From: Lithospermum erythrorhizon
Lineage: Eukaryota; Streptophyta; Magnoliopsida; Boraginales; Boraginaceae
Length of the DNA stretch: 64,000 nucleotides
NCBI GenBank assembly: GCA_019722365.1
Contig: JADFUC010000852.1
Coordinates: 1,612,001 to 1,676,000 of the forward strand
Reading direction: 5' to 3'
Numbering within the stretch: position 1 is the stretch's first letter; each line of letters starts with the position of its first letter. A program made the position numbers and the translations under genes. This document shows, piece by piece, positions 1 through 12,200 of this stretch. Below the pieces are notes generated by a model, which was not told where the DNA came from, ran no database searches, and was given only the letters and a program-made list of their open reading frames with translations.

Positions 1-1039
1 CTTTAATATTTTGTGGGGTTGAGTTAGGGCCAACCACCATATGGTAGCACATGGTTCCATTATCCACTTGGGTATGATGAGGGCTTTAAATTCTGTTCTT
101 TTTCTTCTTTGTTTTACTTTAAGATTATATTCCATCACTATAGCAAGTTTTCATTCAATTTTATCTCGTTGTTTTGGTATGTTTTGAGACGTTGATTGTA
201 CAAAATGTGTTGCATCCATATAAGTGGTAGAGGTAGCTATAATTGCCTCTTTCCGTGATGGTTAATTGGTTATACTATATTCATTTTAGATGAAGGCAGC
301 TAATTTATGGGTATATGAAATATTTGTTGATAAATGAGTCTTATTAAACCAAGCTAACAAAAAAGGTGGTTACACACTTATATATTAAGTGTTTTATATC
401 CATGTTCTTAACTGCAAAGAATATAATTTGATAGAACGATAGTTAATTATTTATCTAATCGTGTACACATGTACTCATATATGTAAATCAAGGTATGTAA
501 ATAGTTTATCAATTAATAGTTGAACGACGCATCATACCATAAAGTTTTAGCTTCTATGTGTTTATGTACTCATACATATAATGGTTTGAGTATATTGCAT
601 TGAATTGATTAGTTGGAGTTGTAACAGTAAATGTAAAATTTTAGGATATTTTCTAAAAAAATTAAGTAGAATTTAATCATGTAAAACTTAAATACTCTAA
701 CAAATCCCTTTATTAGAGATTTACAAAATTACTGTTGACATAAAAAATTTATCAGAAAATAATTAAATTGATTAAGGCGAATTAATCAAATTAATTAAAA
801 GAGTCGAAACCACAAAAAATGTCATGTAGGTGATTAGGGTTCTCAATTAAACCCTAAGTTTCAAATGTGACTCAGACGAGCTTGAGGTTCAATCAAGCCA
901 CAGGTGTCGAAGTCGAAAATAAGGGTTTCTACATTAATTAACCATAAGTTTGAACTCGAAATAGGGTTTCAGAAAAACAGCCTCGCATTAAATGTCAATT
1001 AAAATTAGGGCTTGAAAATCCATAATTTTATTAATTAAA

Positions 1040-2560
1040 TAAATTAAATGCCGGGGCGTTCCGAAGACTCGTGGCTCAAAATGAAAATCTAAAATTACGG
1101 AGTTTAAAAATAAGACTCCAAAAAGTTATGTGGTTCAAAATCGAAACTCTGAAATTTTGTGTGGTCAATCGGCCACTCGAGAAGTCGAGTGGTGCAAATC
1201 AAAGACTCGAAAGGTCCGAGTCAATGTGAAAATGTTGTGACCTAGAAAAAGAATCCGGAACCTTCCTTGGACATAAAAGAGGCACCCAAAAGGGTTACTT
1301 GGAGGAAAAGTACTTCAAAAAATTATCCGGCCAGTCGAGATCTCGTCTCAAATTCAACGATTAAGATGGTGATCTCGCTTTGAAATCAAACCGGCCAATC
1401 AGAAGCAAGCATTTGAGGCCCAGAAACCTATAAATACCCCCTCATTTTGACCGCCATCAACATTCATTCAATTTCACCACAAAAATAAACCGACCCCACG
1501 AGAAAATACAGAGAACGATCTCTGAAATTTCTCTAAGTTAAATCTTTGGAGCCGCTAGCAAAACACCACGTGGTGGCTAGAAAACACCTCCAGGTGGCCA
1601 TAATAGGCCCACGAGAATTAAAGGTTATTGTACAAAATGCAATAATCCTTCAAGTTTGAACAATCGATGAGAATCACATTAGTTTCGAAACGCTTGAATA
1701 TTCGGGATTAAGCTACGCAGCACGATTATTCAAAAACTTGATCAAGCTGACTTGATAAATTTCAAGTTGATTCACATCAAATCCGGATATAGGAATAATT
1801 GAATTACATGTTAGATTCACAAACGGGGAAACACGTTGCTAAGACCTCTGTCTGATTGATCGATATCCATCAGCAGTTGGGTTCACTTCATCTTAGTCTC
1901 GTCAACTACATAGCAACAAAAATTTTGTTAAAACTTCGTTGTAGTAAAGCTAGAGTGACGTTACTTCAAAGAAACTTAGATCGCGTCCCAGTGAGGCCAA
2001 ATCTCACTAAGTCTTAAGTGAGGCCAAATCTCACTAAGTCTCGCTCTACTGACAACAAGGCTGCTAAGGCCGATGTAGTACGAGTAGAGGCAACGTTGCT
2101 TGACAACACACTTGCTATCATTCCTGTGACTCGAAGCTTCGGAGTTATCTCAAATCAAGTATCATATCAAGGCACTAAGTTACATCGAAAGACAAAGATG
2201 CCGAGCCACGAATCACGACAAAGGGTGAAGCACTAAATCCCAAAGTCCTACTGAAGGCTATAGCTTATCCCGGCTACAGTCCATCAGCGGTGTTCAAGAA
2301 GTCTGCTTTGCCAAGCGTTGCATTAAGTCCATCAATGCAAGTAGACCGAATCCAAGTCAAGACCAAGATCAAGTCCATACGACCAACACGAGAATACTGG
2401 CCAATAACACAAATTTCGGGCCAAATATCGAAGTCGAGACCCGGTGCAGAATAATCAAGACCAGAACATATCATTTCGTAAGAGCTTCTATCCAATCCAG
2501 TCAAATCAAATCAAATCAAGTCAAGCTCAAATAGAGGGCCAAGTCGAAGCCACATCGAGA
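1040..2560 (+). mobile_element. LTR-retrotransposon-like promoter and leader remnant
   Basis: A CCAAT box (about 1395) sits roughly 35 bases before a TATA box (ctataaata, 1429-1437). It is followed by a C-rich, ATG-poor leader of several hundred bases without a gene. This layout is typical of the U3-R-U5 part of plant LTR elements rather than of a host promoter, since no coding exon follows. I could not find the second LTR, a primer-binding site or gag, so boundaries and family are unknown. The assignment is inference from layout. Confidence 0.3.
1991..2041 (+). repeat. Two-copy 27-bp tandem repeat
   Basis: The unit beginning gtgaggccaaatctcactaa occurs twice in direct succession with a period of 27 bases and no mismatch that I can see. 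It lies in the leader of the LTR-like region. Perfect identity suggests a recent slippage duplication. Confidence 0.8.
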
Positions 2561-5400
2561 GATCAAATCAAGTCAAATTGTGTGAGACATCTCCTGAGTA
2601 AATCGGTAATGACTTAGGGATCCATAGTTTGGACAATCGATCCTCTTCGATTTGATAAAACCTGTACACTGAAAAATTTTCCTCTACACTGAATTTTATT
2701 TTGTACCCTATCATAAATAATAAAAATTCTCTTTGCATTACAATTACTTTTATAAAAAATGTTCCTACTTGCTTGACATAAATAAGTCGATATGACAAAT
2801 TTTTTGGCTGGATATCATTGTTGAGATATCATTTCAACATGCGTGGCACAATCTAAATGGCTTTGCACCTTAAGTTTTCTCTATGGAAAGGTTCAAGCTA
2901 CCTAACCCAGTAATCCCCTAAAATTTGAGTAGTAATTGGTCAAATTTGGTTTTTTGTCTACTCACAATCTCACATCAAGCATTTATATTACAACTCCTTA
3001 ACTAATCACATAATTGGACTTATCTTTATATAAACAATATCCTCTAAAATGCTTTCATCTTTAGCAAGGACCACTAAATGGGGTCTTTTGTGAGACTTAA
3101 CATTAATGGTTGAACGTGTTACATTATTGTTACTTGTCTCATTCTTGGAAAATTGGCTCTTCGAACAAGCTGATCAAAATTGTCTTCACATTTTGTTAAA
3201 TGAAATCTTGGAAGATTTGTACGATCAAGCCAGAGGGTCATCTCGAAAACTACTTGGAGGCTAGAACAATAACAGAAATATACAATTTGATAAAATTAAT
3301 AAATATTATCAATAGAAACTAGTACATAATATTCACTAGAAGGATGGAATTTCACCACTTCAAGCAATAGGTCAACTTCTAAGGATAATGCATCCATTAG
3401 AAATGAACATCTTGCCAAAAAAACTCCAACTTACAGAACCTTAATGTTGCAGGAGTTATAATATCAAATCCCCTTCGAGACAACTTTGGAATGTGACGAT
3501 GGTGACATGTCTACCATGGTCAATGGCACTGAACACCCTTCGATCTAAAATGAGAAGCCATTCGCATACAAGTATCTGGAACCGAACCTTAGAATGTTTA
3601 TGGCAGTCATTCTTTTGAACTTCATCATTTCTTTCGGAAAAATTCACTTGTATGTGCCTCAATAGTTTTACTTTTCCAACACTCTATTTGTACAGAAGCA
3701 TACACTACAAATATTCATACCATCTTGTGAAGAAACATTAGGCAGGAGGAATATGAATCATTCAGCTATCTGCCAGTGCAATCATCAGTTGATGACTCCG
3801 AGGCTGTGTCATCCATTGTTGAGATTGAGGATGTATCTATTACACTTCCAGTGTCACTATCTGAAGACATATACTGTCGTTCTTCCATTGGTTGTCTTAA
3901 GCACCAATACATTACACTGGCTGTCAGAGTCAGAATCATTTTCTGATTTACCTGATGTGATCATTAACCGAAAATTAGTCTTCGATACAAAACTTGATAT
4001 CTACAAAGAACTTCGACTTTCCTCAAATGTCTATAGTTTTCCTAAGAACTTATTATCAAACTGAAATTGTGATAGTAACCCCTATGTCGCCAATAAGATA
4101 TAAAGATAAAAAACATGCAATTATGTAATACTGCCGAGTATAAAAATGAAATCAGGCACCATACAATTACCTCTATGATGTCCTCCGGAAGTAGGAAAAT
4201 AGAACAACCAAGCTTCCTTGCAATACTGATTATATATGTTGCATTCATCTTTTTTTCCTCTTCTGCAACAAAGCAATAATGGGAAAATGATGACCACTTC
4301 CTTCTATTACAATACCAAATTTGAAGATACAGAAAACTGCTAAAACATTGAATGCTACATGAATGGAATTACTGTTTTGTCATCATAACAGAAACATTGA
4401 CTTACCACTTATTCCTTTAGTTACCAGACTCCAATTAACAGTTCGAGGGGATACGGCACTAAGCAATTCGAGGAAAAAGATGCCAGTTGACAAACTCTTA
4501 TCCTGGAAAATTTAATGTGTGAAGTCATTATATAATGCGTAACTTCTATAAGAAACTAATATATATATAAGCAAGAAGGAAAACTTTTTCTAAGCAATGT
4601 CTTCATCGGACATCAGTTTTCAGGTCATTGTACCTTAAAAGAAGACATAGAAGCCTGCCCTCCGGAGGTTCTGACTTTGGTATTAGCCCACTGTAAAATG
4701 TCTGCATCTGTAATTTCCTTCCCATGGGAGTGGAATCTTAATTTCTTTAAAAGCTGAAGCATGTTAAACCGCATCAACTGCCATAGATAAGCTGAAGATG
4801 AAGTTAGGCCCCAGAACATTAGACTAGTTTCATTTTCTTTGAAATTTCTGCTGATTAGGAAAACAAGATATACAAGAGACGAACTTGGCTTGTACTCTTC
4901 TTAAGAATATTAGACTATTTTCATTTCTTTGAACTACCATACACATAATAAATAGCATACCTAATATTAATTTTTTATTTCCTTGAACAATGTCATTCCC
5001 TGCAACATTCACAAGGGAAAACTTAAATTGTTTTCCTATCTTGACAACTTGATTACAGTTTTCAACTTTCCGGAATGGCATCTTAATGGGAGGCTTGCTA
5101 GCAATTTTCCAATTTACTATCCCTGGTGATATCTTGTCAAGGGTCTCTAAGAGTATCCATCTGCAGTGAAATAGACATTTATATGTAGTTCAAAGTTAAG
5201 AAAAAAATTTCCATGTTGACGTTTAGGTAATTAGTTAACATGAGCACGAATGTAAAGAAATGAAGATATCAAACGAGTTGAAAAGAAAGAATGGTCGCCC
5301 ATCTTTCTCTGGTTGAATTTTTCAAATGCATAACCAGATTTCAAGGATTCAATATGTATATGGACTTTCTGATAGAGGGATCCTCTGTTGTTTAACTCAC

Positions 5401-5716
5401 CCATTCCTAAGATCCTCAAAGACGTTGTCGATATAGGATGAATTACCGATACTGTTTAGCCAGAAGCGAAAGGCCGTCTCTTCTCTTGAAATCTGGGCCT
5501 CGTCTGGTGAAATTTCAATAAAAGATATATTTTGTGTCTGGGTAGAAAGGCCATTCCTGTGAGTTGATGTCATGTTAGTGACCACAAAACAATTATTGTT
5601 TTCTAGTAGTATCAATTGAGATGCTAAAACCTTCAACGATGGACCAAATATGTAACCGTTAGAAATAGATCAATATGTATGCAGCTTTAGGTACAATGAG
5701 CATAAGCCTCTGCATC
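5401..5716 (-). pseudogene. Damaged fimbrin exon (CH2 region)
   Basis: The splice acceptor at 5717-5718 and donor at 5396-5400 are intact. The first six codons (DAEAYA) and the last 50 or so (from RNGLSTQTQ to VFEDLRNG) match fimbrin. The middle should encode the rest of CH2 (the stretch with the family's NVLAPEH and CKRYLT motifs). Only scraps remain, such as DNA resembling CKRY and IVEG, in mixed frames. The span from the acceptor to RNG is 167 bases where about 219 are expected. Skipping this exon would also break the frame of the next one. Confidence 0.8.
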
Positions 5717-8354
5717 CTGTAGAGAAAAAAACATTGTTATCAGCTGAAATGTGCATAATTCCGGGAGGCAAACAAGAAAACTTTCAAGGCAGCAGTTAGG
5801 ACAATCATAATATGCAGTGTAGAAGGCCTTTGATATCTATATTTCTAGTAAGTTTTGTACAGGAAAGTAAATTGTTGATATTGTAAGAAGAAAAATTGCG
5901 TAGGGCCTGAGCGATAATATATGGCTTTTGAGTGAAGAAGGTCTTGCAACAATTTGAGATCAACTTAAAGGAAGTAAGAGAAATGATCTCACTAACAAGT
6001 TGGCCAGTTGAGTGTAATATGGAGGATTTTAAATTGTTGGCTTGACAAAAGGACTCTAACTAATAAATCATCTAAATCAGTATCAATCCACTCCAGTTTA
6101 CCTTTATATCCGAGGAGAAATTTGTGACAGTCTTTTTGTATGCAGTTTTCTTTAGTTGAAAATTCATCCACCTTAGCAATATTTTCTCTGGTGCTAAACT
6201 CATCAGTTCTTCGAGATCCTGGTTTTACATACAAAAGTTAAATTTTTTTATGGAGAAACAACTGTTGTTGTAAAGGAAAAATCTTCAGAAAACTCACCTT
6301 AGTATCATCAACCAATTCCACTAATTGAGGCGTTTTCTTCAAATTGAGGTCAGCTAATAGTTGTATCTGAAATATTAATATGGTATATTATTTTGTGGAT
6401 CACTATATTATTATTTTTTATCCTTCCTTCTTGTAAGAAACACTACCAGTTCTCTGAACAGAATATATAGTATGACTAACTCACCTTAATAATTTGCGAT
6501 ATCACTCCAAGTACAAGATGCCTCTGAAAATAGAAAAAAGAGGGTTATGTTTATCATGTTAGCCATAATAAACAAATATCTTCTTAAGAATGTTATATGC
6601 AATGGCAGGATTCAAGGAAAGGTGTAGCATAATCTCAGATACCCCAACTACATTGACAAAAAGACATCGCATATAGCAATAATATTGATATCTCAACCTA
6701 TTCAATGATAAACATTACTTGCATTAGACCTAACTTAAAAGCAAACATAATTCAGAAAAACTGAAAACTGATAAGGTCTTAAAAATATATTCTTTATGAA
6801 AACTGAAAAACTTAATTCAGAAAATAGTTCTCAACAACAGGTTGGATCAGACATACCCTCCCTTCAATCAGGTCCTGAGTTCCTATGTTGACCAAAGTAC
6901 ATCCAATTGCTTTGGCAGAATTGAGACACAATGTATGGTTTTCGTTCCTTTCCCATGGGTTAAGTACCCTCTTTGTATTAATAGCTCGTTCATCAATTGT
7001 TCCCGGTACAGCCACATTGATAAGCTTACTGTATTGAACACACTATAGTAAGATACTTCCATCTCAAAGCATATAACCTAAAAAATTTCATGCAAAGCAT
7101 TTAGAATTACCAAATAAGGACTCCATCCTTTGCAATCTCAAAGAGGTCATTTGTTAAAGGATCAATGGGTAGATATTCCTTCAAGAATTTATCCTCTGCA
7201 AGGTAATTATTGATATGTGCAACATAGGACGCCTTTTCAGATTCGCTAATTGTATGAAGTAATGTAGAAGTAGGAGACTTCAAGAATGCAGATGAATTCT
7301 TCACTCCACTCCCCATTTTTGTTGTTGCATGAGCTTGAAGTTTCAAATAAACCTGCCAAAAGTCCAAAACAAGTTCTTTGGTTTACACAGCTTATATCAT
7401 AAACTATCCAAAATTCCCTCACATGAAGATTAGTCATTGCTAAGAAATGCTGAAAGTTGAAACTACCTCCATTAAAATTTTACGAAGAGATTGGACTAAA
7501 CACTTAAGAAACTCAATTTTGACCCTAAATTAATCTTATTTAAACAACTTTTTTAAAGTTACCTTTTTCATATAAATGTTTGGCCTGTAGTATCAAATAG
7601 TATGAATATTTTGACAACAAATTCGAAATTACACAGGTGAATTATTGCTTCAAAAGTATATTGACCATTTCAATGAAAAAACCTTGCACTTAGATTGATA
7701 CGGAGAGAGTAATATATTGGATTGAATGGTGAAACAGTGATAACAAAATAGAATATGATGCATAGATTTTGAAGTTTAAGCCAAAACAAGAAAAAATTGT
7801 AATAATGTCAAATGAAGTCCTTGGGCAGGATATAAAGTATGTCCATTTAAAAAAAAAAAATCTAGTGATCCAGAAAGCATAGATCGGTGTTTGAGCTACA
7901 GATCTTAATACTTGTAACCATTGAATTTCTTGATGGATCCCAGATTTCTAGTAAAAACTACAAATCTTGTAAGTAACAAATTTAACCAAATCCATATAGA
8001 AATGAAATGATCATGAAGATTTCATGATCAAGTGATTCACTAACACATACATACTGATCAACCAATGCATGATTCATGAAAGTACCCGAAGAAATAGCTC
8101 GAAATCAACATCTACTTCAAGATCCTCGTACAAATCACGAATAAAGGAAGCTCTATCTTCCTCCGTTAGATTCTCTCCGACTTGCTTCAGCCTCGACATT
8201 TTACTTGCCAAATCTGATACCTTTAAGCTTCCATTTTCTCTCCTAATCGCCAAAAACTGCACCGAATCAACAATTTTCAGCTCCACATTTGATCAAAAGT
8301 AACAATAGCATCAAATACTCCCTCCATCGAAACAAATTTACTTATCAAACGTCA

Positions 8355-8765
8355 AAATTACAAACTTCGTTGACTTAATTAATCCACACCACTTCGATTT
8401 CAATCAATATTATCATGTTAATACTAAAGTACACTAAAAATATATCTTTAGATATTGATCAATATTAACAAACTTTATCGACTTAATTGATCCACATCAC
8501 TTAGATTCAAATCAATATTATCATGTCAGTACTAACGTACACTAAAAATACTATCTTTTTCTATATACATTTCTCAATTATCGAAATTAACAAAGTTTTT
8601 AAGGTAATTAATCCAAGTCACTTAGATTTAAATCCACATTATCAAGTTAATACTAAAAATACCAAATTAACAAAGCTTGTTAACTTAATTGATCAACATC
8701 ACTTAGATTAAAATAAACATTACCAAACTATGCTAAAATACTATCTTTATACATTTTCACTAAAT
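8355..8765. repeat. Four diverged tandem repeats in fimbrin intron 1
   Basis: Four successive copies of an AT-rich unit of about 80-120 bases begin near 8356, 8467, 8589 and 8668. Each contains a variant of aacaaact...gacttaattgatcc, then cacttagatt, then aatattatcatg, then actaaaaata. They lie wholly inside the first intron of the fimbrin gene (8257-8865). Divergence of 15-25 percent by eye indicates an old duplication. Confidence 0.75.
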
Positions 8766-9185
8766 ATCATATAAAAAAACTCCATATTCGAGTTCAAAAT
8801 TTAAAAAGTCTACTATTAAAATTCAAAAACGACAATTTTTCGGGACACGAACTATAAATTATTACATGTTTTTGCAAGCTCCTTAACTCGACTTGAGTGA
8901 ACTGATTCTGTAACCACGGATCAGACACTAACACTCCTGCGTAAGTTGCCATTAATCAGCTCTTGTAATTAAAATTAGCAAAGTAATTATGATTAATTAA
9001 TTTGGTAAGTTTGTAAGGAAGATTAAGATAGAGAGAAGAGAATGAAAATGGTTAATTGTTTGAGTGTGAGAGAGAGCGCTTAATAGAGAGCATCAAGGGA
9101 AGTAGTGTGTGCAGGTGTGGGATCATAATTTTTAAATAGTGTAACCATTGAATAGTGTTTACCTTGAGCATTATTTTTGTAACTA

Positions 9186-9204
9186 CTACACTTATAAATA
9201 GGGG
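9186..9204 (-). promoter_or_regulatory. Candidate TATA box of the fimbrin gene
   Basis: On the minus strand the sequence reads ctatttataag around 9191-9200, about 240 bases upstream of the fimbrin ATG (8952). Between them lies a CT-rich stretch on the minus strand (about 9020-9080), as is usual in plant 5' UTRs. Position and composition support a promoter. No transcript evidence is available. Confidence 0.4.
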
Positions 9205-12200
9205 GGTAAAATCGTCATTTCACCCCCAACTTCTTACTGTTTTGATGTGTATAACAGTTCAGGTGTGTGGGGCGAAGTAGAGCTGTCAGATGTTCAAAAT
9301 ATTTTGGGGGAACAATTCAAATTGTCACCATTTTGCCCCTTTGATTTAAAAATAATTCATGTCAAAAAATCACTATTCCACTTTCTTTATAATTTCAAAT
9401 TTCGGTTATTTAAGCTACAATATTTATCATTAGAAGTCGTGGTTTATATAGTTTTAGGGTGGAACTGTTTTCACTCCAAAAAAAAAATCGTTGTGTGTTT
9501 TGCACGGTTGATCATATTTGACTTAAAAATAGGCTTAACTATAGTTTTACTTTGAGTTTTTGTTTTTGGAAATTTTTTGTTACTAGAGCCTTGCTTTTTT
9601 TGGTACAATTTTAGTGAGAATGTATTTAGAAAAAGATTAGTCAAAGTGATGAATTTAAAGTTTAAATAAAAATATATAATTTTTGCTTACTGCTACTTGT
9701 AAAATTTCTTAAAATGTACTTAAAATTAGGTTTGGATGTCGAATTTATGTGCTTCAAAATAAATTTCATGTATTTAGTTTCATCAAATATCTCATCCTTG
9801 ATATGTACGTAATAAACTAGACTTGATTTTTATAATCTATTATTTCATAATCAAGTTATCTTATCATCCTCATTTTATAAGAATCCTTATTTGATAACAA
9901 GTTCTAACATTTAAGAACGTTTTTGAATTAAAATGATTTGTATCTTAACAAAAATTCCAAATGCCCTTGTTGGATTGAGTTTCCAAATATAGCCAAAGGA
10001 TGGTGTCAAATTTACTAACAAAGTAATTGACCCAAAAAGGGAACCCATTGACGTTTCACAAAGAAGAAGATGGAAGTTGTTAAATTTGGTTATTTAGGTG
10101 ATATTACCTACTTTGCCTTGATTGCTTTCCAAACAAAGTGAAAGATATGTTTAATCAAATTGTGAAACTGAATGTAAATTAATTACACTGGACAAAAGGA
10201 AGCTGAAAAATCAAAATCCATAAAAAACATAAATACAATGTCCCAATTCAGGGGGTCATTTTCAAGAGAAGCTGGACTAAATGGTCATTTTCAAACCTTA
10301 GAGCCCACACATAAAAGATAGAGTTGCTTTAAGAAAAGGTTGAATAGATTACATAACGGCTATTTTACTGGTTTGATGTTAACTATAACTTTGAAGTTTG
10401 AAATTGATCCATACATTCATGTTTTTGGTCAGGGGTTTCCACCCAATTGAGAGAAAGCCACTCACTTTGGCCACTTTGCTCTCATAAAGTCTCAATAGCA
10501 CATACGGAGAATAAGTAAGCGCAACTAACCAGCTACTATTTGTTTTATTGGCACTGCTCCATTAATTGCTAATTATAGGAGGGGGGGTTAAGTTTCATAT
10601 GGGGGTACAAATTTAAATGCAATGCACCAGTAACCAGTTCATTAATCACTTTATTCATACTTCATAAAAAATTTAATGGTTTGTTAATAGTACGGAGTAT
10701 ATCAGTGGAATAGTTATACGAGTTCAAGAGTTCATACATAGGTTCATAGTAAAATCGATTGGTTGTAAATGGATAAAGTCTCCTAATTATATAAATCAAA
10801 TCGTATACTTTGACATATTCATGTGAAATAAGTTATCCTTTAATATCCTCCGGTACAGAAATCACAACCAAATAATTACTAAGTAGAAAATTACAAACTC
10901 AAAAGATAATACTCCGTATCGTGCTTATATTTGGAGCATACGAATATAGCAGCTGCAGTAGTCGTCTAGAGAAAACTTGCTATAATGATACTCACAATAT
11001 CGATTAAATCATGGTACATAATAAGATGAATATAAATTAGGTAAATGATCTTAAACATAACTTTGAGTTAATAGATAGAGAATCATTAGTTATAGTGTTG
11101 CTTTACTTTTGCCTAGCTGGGAAGCAATTAAAGGAAAATCTCCATCTCACGTGGGAAAATAGCCAAAATAGAAGGGCTTTATTTTCTATGAGTAACATAA
11201 GAGATATTGAGGGGACACCAACCATTGGTAAGGTCGGTCTAAGCTGGCCTTGGCCAACTAGAATATATGGTGTCCGAAGTGCTAACAAAACATGTTGAGA
11301 CCTAATCCGTAGGGTCCAACCCTAACATGCTTTTCCTTAACAATGTTTAAAGCTAAATTGGAAAAAGATTGAAAGGAATGCATGGAGGAAAGGCCCTTTA
11401 AACTATTGGTGCACATAACTTGATGTCCATTAATGCCTTTTTCCATACGTGAAAATATCAAAGATCAATGGTGACTACTAAAATCAATCATGCAATTAAC
11501 TACTCCCATGTAAATCCGAGAACTAGCGGTCATGATTCGATTCTCACCAATAACTTAGTTTAAACTAATATATTTAAAATTTAAAAAATCAATATGTAGA
11601 AATTTATTATTGATGTGTCACCTATCGAGATACCAATTGAAAAAGATGATTCAGTTTGCCAAGGATGAGATTACCCCAATTTAACAAGAAATTTGTCTAA
11701 TAATCACTTAAAAAAATTTACCCCATATTAATCATATTCAAATTAATTCTTTTTAGTGTTGCATTTAAAGATCCCTGCTGCGGTAGTAACCATAGGTGAG
11801 AATAATAAGAGAATAGATTCATCCGTAGAGAATTTTGGGATCACTATAAGAGGACAGGTAGGCCAATTCACATGGTCTTCCCACTCCTATGATTTGATTA
11901 TTTGAGTATCAAGATCATCATTACTAGTGAATGGGCAAAGCTAGAAATATGATTGAACTAATATGCGAGTTTGAATTACTTCTACAAGACTCTCTAAAGT
12001 TTGCAATAAATTATTTTTCTTTCCAGTTCATTACAAATTTTCCTACTCAACTTTCTAAATGGAGAAAAACATTAGTATGTGACAATAATATACATATATC
12101 TCAAAACTCAAGAGGGTCTGTCATTTCCGACTTAATAAAGCCACAGAGGGACGGGACAAAACCAGAAACGATTAAAAAATACTCCCTCCATATTATATAT

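Larger units (their letters stand above)
1..3765. other. Gene-free region with retroelement debris
   Basis: No open frame here resembles a known protein. Positions 1-1000 are AT-rich with nothing I recognise. Positions about 1040-2560 are richer in GC and look like an LTR and leader of a retrotransposon (listed separately). Positions 2560-3765 lead into the 3' end of the minus-strand fimbrin gene and presumably hold its 3' UTR. The short frames between 2018 and 3662 have no recognisable domain and I treat them as chance. Confidence 0.5.
3766..8952 (-). pseudogene. Fimbrin/plastin actin-bundling protein gene (FIM2-like), one exon broken
   Basis: Plant fimbrins cross-link actin filaments through four calponin-homology (CH) domains arranged as two actin-binding domains, after an EF-hand-like N-terminus. 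Thirteen exons can be joined on the minus strand with GT-AG borders and matching phases: 8866-8952, 8086-8256, 7111-7352, 6857-7028, 6485-6523, 6298-6366, 6102-6218, 5401-5716 (broken), 4961-5160, 4634-4791, 4406-4502, 4171-4262, 3766-3951. The start reads [17 protein letters not shown]. Later hallmarks are SEKASYVAHIN (CH1), [32 protein letters not shown] and [20 protein letters not shown]. The C-terminal tail is short and rich in Ser, Asp and Thr and ends at TAG 3766-3768. The exon at 5401-5716 starts normally (DAEAYA) and ends normally, but between about 5557 and 5700 it is 52 bases shorter than the family expects, out of frame and carries an in-frame TAA at 5687-5689. Translation would stop near residue 308. 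All other exons look intact, so the damage is recent, an assembly error, or bypassed by unusual splicing. Confidence 0.88.

Noticed and set aside
1040..2560. A host gene promoter with TATA and CCAAT boxes
   Set aside because: No coding exon follows within 2 kb on that strand, so an LTR promoter is the simpler reading.
9247..9555. 102-codon open frame on the plus strand
   Set aside because: Low-complexity translation with no domain, no promoter logic and no splice partner. Consistent with chance in AT-rich DNA.
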